From NCBI GenBank assembly GCA_937915725.1, contig CALGGV010000104.1, positions 1 to 10,673 of the forward strand: 10,673 nucleotides of DNA. Direction: 5' to 3'. A program made the translations under genes and the position numbers. Within the stretch, counting starts at the first letter, position 1, and each line of letters begins with the position of its first letter. Of the stretch, positions 1 to 5,610 are shown one piece after another. This DNA is from an uncultured Selenomonadales bacterium (GTDB lineage: Bacteria; Bacillota; Negativicutes; Selenomonadales; Selenomonadaceae). The notes below the pieces were generated by a model. It had not been told where the DNA came from. It worked only from the letters and a program-made list of their open reading frames with translations, and ran no database searches.

Positions 1-134
1 TGGTAAAAAGATACAAAATTTTTGTCCAAATGAAAATCACGCGCTAACATTTGCAACAGTCAAAATTGTTACACTAAAAGAAATTACTAAGAGAAAAATT
101 TTTTGGCGATTAGTGATTTTCTTTAATTGCATTT
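1..134. repeat. Direct repeat, copy 1 (duplicate of atpB tail plus downstream DNA)
   Basis: This segment matches 181-314 over 134 bp with two differences (position 56 A versus 236 G, and 92 A versus 272 C). The period is 180 bp, with a 46-bp unique spacer at 135-180. Positions 110-134 are a second copy of the last seven atpB codons and its stop. The left boundary cannot be fixed because the repeat reaches the window edge; more copies may lie to the left. It sits where the atpB-atpE junction of the ATP synthase operon is expected. Confidence 0.93.
37..132 (-). CDS. Small signal-peptide-like ORF, repeat copy 1 (31 aa)
   Basis: An ATG at 132 opens a 31-codon frame ending in TGA at 37. It begins MQLKKITNRQK (basic), continues with a hydrophobic stretch of about 17 residues (IFLLVISFSVTILTV) and ends ANVSA, so it resembles a complete Sec signal peptide with a VSA cleavage site and nothing after it. 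A good ribosome site (AAGGA at 145-141, 8 nt before ATG) lies in the unique spacer, not in the repeat, so this copy is the better placed for translation. The frame seems to have arisen from the atpB 3' end read one base out of frame. It may be a tiny membrane peptide, a leader peptide, or chance coding in AT-rich DNA. No family is recognised. Confidence 0.4.
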   Translation of the reverse strand: MQLKKITNRQKIFLLVISFSVTILTVANVSA

Positions 135-180
135 GACATTTCCTTTTGTTTCAATTAGTTTTTCAGGTTTTAAATTATGT

Positions 181-314
181 TGGTAAAAAGATACAAAATT
201 TTTGTCCAAATGAAAATCACGCGCTAACATTTGCAGCAGTCAAAATTGTTACACTAAAAGAAATTACTAAGCGAAAAATTTTTTGGCGATTAGTGATTTT
301 CTTTAATTGCATTT
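181..314. repeat. Direct repeat, copy 2 (contains the true atpB 3' end)
   Basis: This is the partner of the segment at 1-134, with 132 of 134 positions identical. It covers the last atpB codons (stop at 292-290) and about 109 bp downstream. Since the codons flow in frame from the rest of atpB, this is probably the parental copy, and copy 1 the duplicate. Identity ends abruptly at 314/134, inside the AtpB codon for Gly215, and no transposase or target-site signature is visible at that edge. Confidence 0.93.
217..312 (-). CDS. Small signal-peptide-like ORF overlapping atpB end, repeat copy 2 (31 aa)
   Basis: An ATG at 312 lies inside the atpB 3' end in another frame; the ORF runs through the atpB stop and ends at TGA 217. 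It is the sister of the frame at 37-132, differing at residue 14 (Arg here, Leu there) and residue 26 (Ala here, Val there). Arg14 interrupts the hydrophobic core, so this version is a poorer membrane or signal segment. An AGGAA directly abuts the ATG, too close for a good ribosome site, so translation would depend on coupling to atpB termination. It could be only the non-functional parent sequence of the copy-1 ORF. Confidence 0.25.
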   Translation of the reverse strand: MQLKKITNRQKIFRLVISFSVTILTAANVSA

Positions 315-958
315 CCTAAATAAGCCATACTAAGCATAGTAAAAATAACCGCGTGTACACAGCTGATAAAAATACTGAACGCCAGCCAAACAACACTCGG
401 TATCGGCATCCAAATTGGGATTAAGTGAAGTAAAACGATAATCAGAATTTCGCCCGCGAGAATGTTACCAAATAGACGAAAAGCCAACGTGATAGGTTTT
501 GCAATTTCTTCAATCATATTAATGACAACAAAAGGGGCGAACGGTTGGAAAAAGTGCGCGATGTAATGCCCGCCTTTGAAGTATAAGCCGAAGAAATGAA
601 CTAAAAAGACTACCAAAAGTGCAAGCCCTAAAGTTGTATTTAAATCGTTTGTCGGCGATTCTAAAAACGGTATCAAACCCAAAAGGTTACTCGTCAACAA
701 AAATAAAAAAAGCGACACGATAAACGGCGCAAGAAACAAGCCGCGCTTGCCCATCATACCTTCCATTTGCCCGTGCAACCAAACTACAACTATTTCTATA
801 AAGTTTTGCCAGCCACTGGGAATAACTTTCAAACTTTTAACGGCAAGGCAAGAGATAACAATAACAATCGCCATTGCAAGCCACGTCATTTCTAAAGTTT
901 CTATGTTGAAAGTTAAACCCATAAATTGAACAGTCTCACGAACGCCAATATGCTCCAT
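290..958 (-). CDS. atpB: F-type ATP synthase subunit a (Fo proton/ion channel)
   Basis: Subunit a forms the ion half-channels of membrane Fo and faces the c-ring. The 222-aa product is very hydrophobic and shows family landmarks: PTNDLN at 102-107, and RLFGN at 161-165 with essential Arg161 (E. coli aArg210) and Glu170 (aGlu219). The start is ATG 958 because AAGGAGGTG (973-965) precedes it by 6 nt; an upstream in-frame ATG at 1024 lies within atpI and has no such site. The atpI stop is only 5 bp upstream, so the two are co-transcribed. The position of the highly conserved aGln252 appears to be His202. Its last codons are part of the duplicated segment. Length is within the shorter Firmicute range. 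Confidence 0.97.
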   Translation of the reverse strand: MEHIGVRETVQFMGLTFNIETLEMTWLAMAIVIVISCLAVKSLKVIPSGWQNFIEIVVVWLHGQMEGMMGKRGLFLAPFIVSLFLFLLTSNLLGLIPFLESPTNDLNTTLGLALLVVFLVHFFGLYFKGGHYIAHFFQPFAPFVVINMIEEIAKPITLAFRLFGNILAGEILIIVLLHLIPIWMPIPSVVWLAFSIFISCVHAVIFTMLSMAYLGNAIKENH

Positions 959-963
959 AAAAT

Positions 964-1329
964 TCACCTCCTTCCAAAGTACACCAAAACACCAAGCGAA
1001 GTTAAATAAAAAACAATAAAACACACCGACGAAGATAAAAATAACTCCGTCGATATGCGCGCGGCAACCGCCAAAACAACTGAAATCATCAGCAGGCGCA
1101 ATAAAAGACCAACCAGCATTGTCCTTTTCGCTTGAGCAACATTCATTTTTGCTGCAGTTTCAAGCCGCGCCGCTTGCGATAAAAAATAAAAAAAAGATAA
1201 CAGCGCGCCTACAAAAACTGAACCGCACAAAAAAATTTTCCCAACCGAAACTAATTGTATCACCATCATTGCGGCTACTGCAAGGAAAATCTTGTATCCT
1301 CGCTTGAATGTTAAAATTACCTGTTTCAT
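964..1329 (-). CDS. atpI: ATP synthase subunit I-like membrane protein
   Basis: The product has 121 aa with four predicted membrane helices (about 13-30, 32-52, 69-90, 94-117) and a basic loop between helices 2 and 3 (QAARLETAAKMNVAQAKR). This size, topology and place directly before atpB fit the AtpI family, a non-structural helper proposed to assist c-ring assembly or Mg2+ supply. Its TGA overlaps the atpB ribosome site, indicating translational coupling. The ATG at 1329 has no clear Shine-Dalgarno sequence. AtpI sequences are poorly conserved, so the call rests as much on context as on sequence. It is divergent from mnmG, with a 166-bp gap between them. Confidence 0.8.
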   Translation of the reverse strand: MKQVILTFKRGYKIFLAVAAMMVIQLVSVGKIFLCGSVFVGALLSFFYFLSQAARLETAAKMNVAQAKRTMLVGLLLRLLMISVVLAVAARISTELFLSSSVCFIVFYLTSLGVLVYFGRR

Positions 1330-1430
1330 AACGATTTAAAACTTTCGACACTTAAAATTTTTTCCCTGCAAAATATTTTAAATAAAAAAACTGCGTGAAT
1401 TAAATTAAATTTTGGTATTGTCAAAATTTC

Positions 1431-1459
1431 TGTACAATTTATGAAAAGTATTTTATAAT
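1431..1459 (+). promoter_or_regulatory. Likely sigma-70 type promoter for mnmG
   Basis: TGTACA (1431-1436, 4 of 6 consensus) is followed after 17 bp by a perfect TATAAT (1454-1459). Transcription would begin near 1466, leaving a leader of about 30 nt with AAGGTAG (1484-1490) before the mnmG ATG at 1496. The -35 match is modest. Confidence 0.55.
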
Positions 1460-1495
1460 TTTTGAACTAAAAAATATAGAAATAAGGTAGAATAA

Positions 1496-3358
1496 ATGTT
1501 TACTGCAGATAAATATGAAGTAATAGTAATTGGCGCGGGGCACGCCGGAATAGAGGCGGCGTTGGCGGCGGCGCGGCTCGGTTGTAAAACTTTGCTTACA
1601 ACTTTATCACTGGAAAATTTGGCAATGATGCCCTGTAACCCGTCAATCGGCGGCAGTGCGAAAGGACACTTAGTGCGGGAAGTTGACGCACTCGGCGGCG
1701 AAATGGGAATTATCGCAGATGAAACTTGTATACAATTTCGCACGTTGAATACAGGTAAAGGTTTTGCGGTTCAAGCCCTGCGCGCCCAAGCCGACAAAAA
1801 AATTTATCAAGCCGCAATGAAAAAAGTTTGTGAAAATACTCCGAATTTAGATTTAAAACAACTGTTGATTGAAAATATTTTGGTTGAAAAAAATAAAATA
1901 GTCGGCGTAACTTGTGAAACGGGCGAAACTTTTTTAAGCGAAACTGTAATTTTGGCAAGCGGAACTTATTTAAGCGGCAGGATTATTATTGGCGAAAGTA
2001 TTTTTGACGGCGGACCAAACGGGCAACGCGCCGCCACTAAACTTTCAACCGCGCTGAAAAATTTGGGCGTTAAACTTATGCGATTTAAAACGGGTACTCC
2101 TGCGCGAGTTGACGCACGCACTTTAGATTTTTCAAAAATGGAAATTCAACGCGGCGATGAAGGTATGCAAAATTTTTCTTTTATGACAGACGCGCCCGCC
2201 AATAATCAAATTTGTTGCTACTTGACGTACACAAACGAACGCACGCACGAAATTTTGAGAAAAAATTTACACCGCGCCCCAATGGCTAATGGAATTATTG
2301 AAGGAATTGGTCCGCGCTATTGCCCGTCGATTGAGTCAAAAATTATTCGTTTTCCAGACAAGGAACGCCACCAACTTTTTTTGGAGCCGGAAGGTTTAAA
2401 CACAAATGAATATTACGTGCAGGGAATGTCAACTTCAATGCCGGCAGATGTTCAGATTGAATTTTTGCATACAATTCCCGGCTTAGAAAATGCTAAGATA
2501 ATGCGGCACGGCTACGCTATTGAATATGACTGTATCGACCCGTTGCAACTTAAGCCGACTTTGGAATTTAAAACTATCGCAGGATTTTTTTCGGCGGGTC
2601 AATCTAACGGCAGCAGCGGCTACGAAGAGGCGGCGGCGCAAGGAATTATGGCGGGGATTAACGCGGCGGCGCTTGTGAAAAATTTTGAGCCGCTGATTTT
2701 GAAACGCTCTGAAAGTTATATTGGAGTTTTGATTGATGATTTAGTTACAAAAGGAACTGCCGAGCCTTACAGAATGATGACTTCTCGCGCAGAATACCGC
2801 CTGTTACTTCGACAAGATAACGCAGATTTAAGATTGACGCCCTACGCTATAAAAATCGGCTTAGCGTCGCCTGAACGTATCAAAAAATTTGAAACTAAAC
2901 TTGCCGAAATAAATTCTGCAAAAAAATTTTTGACTGAAACAAAAATTACTCCAAGCGCAGAAATAAATCAGAAACTTTCAGCCGCCGAAATTGGCGAAAT
3001 TAAAACGTCAATGCAACTTGCAGAATTAATGCGCCGCCCAAATGTTACCTATGAAAAACTTTCAACAATTTTTGACTTGCCCAAAATTTCAAGCTTTGCC
3101 GCGTCGCAGGTTGAAATTTCTTTGTTTTACGAAGGCTACATTAAAAAGCAAAGTGAACTTGCCGAAAAAATGGACAGGCTGGAAAATAAAATTATCCCTG
3201 AAAATATCGACTATCACGCAATGCAAAATTTGCGCGTTGAGGCGCGGGAAAAACTTTCAGAAATTCGCCCGCGTTCGATTGGGCAGGCTAGCAGAATTTC
3301 CGGCGTTTCGCCCGCCGATATTTCGGTTTTAATTGTTTGGCTTGAAACTTTTAAATAA
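1496..3358 (+). CDS. mnmG: tRNA uridine-5-carboxymethylaminomethyl modification enzyme MnmG (GidA)
   Basis: MnmG works with the GTPase MnmE to place (carboxymethyl)aminomethyl groups on U34 of tRNAs, using FAD, NADH and methylene-tetrahydrofolate. The 620-aa length is normal. The N-terminal FAD fold has GAGHAG at 13-18. CNPSIGGSAKGHL holds Cys47, and GPRYCPSIE holds Cys276, matching the two functional cysteines of the E. coli enzyme. The C-terminal MnmE/tRNA-binding region has ENIDYHAMQNLRVEAREKL and RPRSIGQASRISGVSPADI. The usual KGPAVRALRAQ stretch reads KGFAVQALRAQ here, a Pro-to-Phe change in a conserved loop. Start ATG follows AAGGTAG by 5 nt. No mnmE is visible in the window. Confidence 0.98.
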   Translation: MFTADKYEVIVIGAGHAGIEAALAAARLGCKTLLTTLSLENLAMMPCNPSIGGSAKGHLVREVDALGGEMGIIADETCIQFRTLNTGKGFAVQALRAQADKKIYQAAMKKVCENTPNLDLKQLLIENILVEKNKIVGVTCETGETFLSETVILASGTYLSGRIIIGESIFDGGPNGQRAATKLSTALKNLGVKLMRFKTGTPARVDARTLDFSKMEIQRGDEGMQNFSFMTDAPANNQICCYLTYTNERTHEILRKNLHRAPMANGIIEGIGPRYCPSIESKIIRFPDKERHQLFLEPEGLNTNEYYVQGMSTSMPADVQIEFLHTIPGLENAKIMRHGYAIEYDCIDPLQLKPTLEFKTIAGFFSAGQSNGSSGYEEAAAQGIMAGINAAALVKNFEPLILKRSESYIGVLIDDLVTKGTAEPYRMMTSRAEYRLLLRQDNADLRLTPYAIKIGLASPERIKKFETKLAEINSAKKFLTETKITPSAEINQKLSAAEIGEIKTSMQLAELMRRPNVTYEKLSTIFDLPKISSFAASQVEISLFYEGYIKKQSELAEKMDRLENKIIPENIDYHAMQNLRVEAREKLSEIRPRSIGQASRISGVSPADISVLIVWLETFK

Positions 3359-3506
3359 GGACTAAGGGCTAGGGATTAAGGCGAAATATTTTGTGCATTA
3401 TTTTTTTACTATAAAAATTGCTTGAAACTTTGTAATAAATCTTTATAATAAAAAAATAGGGATAAGGAAAAATCCCCCAGCCCTTAGTCTTTAGTCCTTA
3501 GCCCTT
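3359..3506. repeat. Intergenic element with opposed GG-phased heptamer arrays (inverted repeat)
   Basis: Directly after the mnmG stop lie heptamers GGACTAA, GGGCTAG and GGATTAA (3359-3379). Near the far end the same kind of units read on the minus strand: GGGCTAA, GGACTAA, AGACTAA, GGGCTGG (3504 back to 3477). The arms share a perfect 11-bp inverted repeat, GACTAAGGGCT (3360-3370) with its complement at 3479-3489, extending imperfectly to about 18 bp. The middle is AT-rich. AGGGATAAGG (3458-3467) can also pair with CCTTAGCCCT (3497-3506) with one mismatch. It resembles a small non-autonomous repeat or a pair of heptamer microsatellites; no flanking target duplication is evident. Confidence 0.75.
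3422..3449 (+). promoter_or_regulatory. Likely promoter of purF, inside the heptamer element
   Basis: TTGAAA (3422-3427), a 16-bp spacer and a perfect TATAAT (3444-3449) form a good sigma-70 type promoter. The resulting leader of about 75-80 nt would contain the right heptamer array and its possible hairpin before the purF ribosome site AAGGGAG (3519-3525). No known purine riboswitch or clear PurR box was recognised. Confidence 0.6.
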
Positions 3507-3533
3507 AAAAAGCGACCGAAGGGAGATTTTTTA

Positions 3534-4967
3534 ATGGATTTTGGCGATATGGAAATTTCAGTAGGCGAGGCTTGCGGCGTTTTTGGAATGTACGATATAA
3601 AAGGCGGCGACGTTGCCCCAACGATTTATTACGGGCTTTACGCCTTGCAACACCGCGGGCAAGAAAGCGCGGGAATTGCCGTAACAGATACTTTTGACGG
3701 CAAAGATAAAGTTCTTTGTCAAAAAGACTTAGGGCGCGTCAATCAAGTTTTTAAAGAAAGTAATTTAATGAATTTGAAAGGAAATTTGGGCGTAGGACAC
3801 GTGCGCTATTCAACCGCCGGCGCGTCAACCCGTGAAAATGCACAGCCGCTCGTTTTGGCTTATTTAAAAGGTACGCTGATGCTTGCGCACAATGGAAATT
3901 TGGTAAACACGCCGCAACTTCGGCGCGAATTGGCTATGAACGGCGCAATTTTTCAAACTACCACCGACACTGAAACTATCGCCTATCACATTGCACGCGA
4001 AAGAATTAATTCTCGTTCTGTTCAAGAGGCAACCGTTAAAGCTTTAAAAAAAGTTCAAGGCTCCTATTGTTTGGTTATCGCCAGTCCCAGAAAATTAATT
4101 GGCGCAAGGGATCCTTTTGGTTTTCGCCCGCTGGTTATAGGAAAAATTGACAATTCCTACATTATCACTTCTGAAACTTGCGCGCTTGAAACTATCAATG
4201 CAAAATTTATTCGTGACGTTTTGCCCGGCGAAGTCGTTACAATTCTTCCAAACGGCGAAATTAAATCTAATATGGAATTGGCGATTGAAAAGAATAAAGT
4301 TGCACGTTGCGTTTTTGAATATATTTATTTTTGCAGACCGGATACAACTTTTGACGGTATGAGCGTTACAAAATCCAGAATCATTGCCGGCAGACTTTTG
4401 GCGAAAACTCATCCTGTTGACGCAGATTTAGTTGTTGGAGTTCCTGAATCCGGAAATATGGCGGCGGTCGGTTATTCTATGGAATCGGGGATTCCTTACG
4501 GTATTGCTTTTACGAAAAATACTTACGTCGGGCGAACTTTTATCAAGCCGAAACAGTCAACGCGCGTACAAAGTGTCAAAGTCAAATTAAGCGTTCTGTG
4601 CGAAGTTGTTGCCGGTAAAAAAATTGTAATGATTGATGATTCTATTGTGCGCGGTACAACAAGCAATCAAATTGTAAATATGTTGCGCGACGCGGGCGCG
4701 GCTGAAGTTCATATGCGCGTTTCAAGCCCGCCTTTTTATCACCCGTGTTATTTTGGAATTGATATTCCCAGTGAAGATCAACTTATTGCAAGCGGGCGCA
4801 CTGTTGAGGAAATTTGCAAAGTCATTGGCGCAGATTCACTTGGATATTTGCCGCTTGAATGTTTAAAGGAAATGGCAGGTGGTTTGCCAATTTGTGATGC
4901 TTGTTTCAGTGGAAATTATCCCATTGCTCCGCCGGTTGAAGATATTCGCGGCGAATTTGATAAGTGA
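3534..4967 (+). CDS. purF: Amidophosphoribosyltransferase PurF
   Basis: PurF catalyses the first committed step of purine synthesis: PRPP plus glutamine to 5-phosphoribosylamine. The 477-aa protein has an N-terminal Ntn glutaminase domain. Cys14 (EACGVFG) would become the N-terminal nucleophile after removal of a 13-residue propeptide; QHRGQES (39-45) and AHNGNLVN (118-125) follow. The phosphoribosyltransferase domain has the PRPP loop IVMIDDSIVRGTTS (364-377). Cys259, Cys405, Cys454 and Cys457 match the [4Fe-4S] ligands of the B. subtilis type, so the enzyme is probably oxygen-sensitive. ATG follows AAGGGAG by 8 nt. Other pur genes are not next to it, so it is probably outside a classic pur operon. 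Confidence 0.98.
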   Translation: MDFGDMEISVGEACGVFGMYDIKGGDVAPTIYYGLYALQHRGQESAGIAVTDTFDGKDKVLCQKDLGRVNQVFKESNLMNLKGNLGVGHVRYSTAGASTRENAQPLVLAYLKGTLMLAHNGNLVNTPQLRRELAMNGAIFQTTTDTETIAYHIARERINSRSVQEATVKALKKVQGSYCLVIASPRKLIGARDPFGFRPLVIGKIDNSYIITSETCALETINAKFIRDVLPGEVVTILPNGEIKSNMELAIEKNKVARCVFEYIYFCRPDTTFDGMSVTKSRIIAGRLLAKTHPVDADLVVGVPESGNMAAVGYSMESGIPYGIAFTKNTYVGRTFIKPKQSTRVQSVKVKLSVLCEVVAGKKIVMIDDSIVRGTTSNQIVNMLRDAGAAEVHMRVSSPPFYHPCYFGIDIPSEDQLIASGRTVEEICKVIGADSLGYLPLECLKEMAGGLPICDACFSGNYPIAPPVEDIRGEFDK

Positions 4968-4976
4968 AGTGATAAA

Positions 4977-5264
4977 ATGCTGACGATTGACGAAATTAAA
5001 AAAGTTGTTGCCGAAATTGCGCCACAATACAATTTAAAAAAAGTTACGCTTTTTGGCTCGCGAGCTAACGGCAATGCAAAAGAAAACAGCGACGTTGATT
5101 TAATTGTTGAATTTGAAACGGATGCTGTTTCTTTAATTAAATTGTCCGCTTTGATGATTAAATTGGAAGAAATGTTTGGTGTAAAAGTTGATGTTATACA
5201 TGGACCGCTTGAGGCTGAAGATTTTCTTGAAATTGAAAAGGAAATTGAACTTTATGCAGCATAG
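4977..5264 (+). CDS. mntA: MntA-type nucleotidyltransferase antitoxin
   Basis: This is a minimal nucleotidyltransferase of 95 aa. GSRANGNAKENSDVD (27-41) is a perfect GSX10DXD motif with Gly27, Ser28, Asp39 and Asp41; Asp72 in KVDVIHG is the likely third metal ligand. In characterised MntA/HepT pairs, the MNT protein neutralises the HEPN toxin by adding AMP to its tyrosine. It begins 9 bp after the purF stop with only a weak ribosome site (GAAGTGA), and overlaps the next gene by 11 bp, so it probably relies on read-through from purF. Such solitary MNT proteins are common in prokaryotes; the pairing with the next gene makes the antitoxin role likely, but it is inferred. Confidence 0.88.
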   Translation: MLTIDEIKKVVAEIAPQYNLKKVTLFGSRANGNAKENSDVDLIVEFETDAVSLIKLSALMIKLEEMFGVKVDVIHGPLEAEDFLEIEKEIELYAA

Positions 5265-5592
5265 AGACAAAATTACTTTAGAAAAAATTATTGACGCTAT
5301 AGAAGTCGGCTTAAAAATTTTTAATGATATTTCTTTGGAAAAATTTTTAAATGACGACAAAATGAAACTTGCAATGACAATGACTGTAATTAGAATTGGC
5401 GAATTGGTAAAAAGTTTAACAATGGAATTTCGAGAAAAAAATCCTCAAGTTGAATGGAAAGCAATAGCGGGATTCTGGGATATTGCGGCGCACAAATACG
5501 ATACTTTGAGAATGCGGGATGTTTACATTACCATAAAAAACAAATTGCCTGAACTAAAATTGCAGATTGAAAAAATTTTTGCAAACGAATAA
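5254..5592 (+). CDS. hepT: HepT-like HEPN-domain toxin (DUF86), Arg-to-Trp at active motif
   Basis: The 112-aa, mostly helical protein matches the DUF86/HepT family: an IRIGELVKSL helix (46-55), then WKAIAGFWDIAAHKYDTLR (68-86). HepT toxins are RNases with an RX4-6HXY motif. His80 and Tyr82 are present, but the position normally held by Arg (GFRDIAAHKY) is Trp75, codon TGG at 5476-5478, one base from CGG. This may impair RNase activity, although Tyr82, the AMP acceptor in studied pairs, is kept. The start is ATG 5254 because AAGGAA (5238-5243) lies 10 nt upstream and the protein then begins like other members; an in-frame ATG at 5188 would lie deep inside mntA. Start and mntA stop overlap by 11 bp. 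Confidence 0.87.
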   Translation: MQHRDKITLEKIIDAIEVGLKIFNDISLEKFLNDDKMKLAMTMTVIRIGELVKSLTMEFREKNPQVEWKAIAGFWDIAAHKYDTLRMRDVYITIKNKLPELKLQIEKIFANE

Positions 5593-5610
5593 AACTAAGG
5601 AGAATTTTTA

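Noticed and set aside
177..225. GTG-initiated frame downstream of the small ORF in repeat copy 2.
   Set aside because: There is no ribosome site, it is only about 16 residues, and it shows no recognisable pattern.
271..289. A/T-rich near-palindrome just past the atpB stop as a terminator.
   Set aside because: The GCG/GGCGA ends do not pair, and the operon is expected to continue to atpE.
959..1024. N-terminal extension of atpB to the ATG at 1024 (22 extra residues).
   Set aside because: It lies within atpI and lacks a ribosome site, while AAGGAGGTG stands 6 nt before the ATG at 958.
1401..1424. Perfect TTGACA on the minus strand (1424-1419) as an atpI promoter.
   Set aside because: No acceptable -10 box is found 15-18 bp downstream on that strand, so it is not reported as a promoter.
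4599..4601. PurF Cys356 where B. subtilis and E. coli have Arg.
   Set aside because: As I recall, human PurF has Ser at this position, so Arg is not invariant and the change is not clearly meaningful.
5188..5253. N-terminal extension of the HepT-like protein to the ATG at 5188.
   Set aside because: It would overlap mntA by 77 bp and add a lysine-rich tail not typical of the family; AAGGAA supports ATG 5254.
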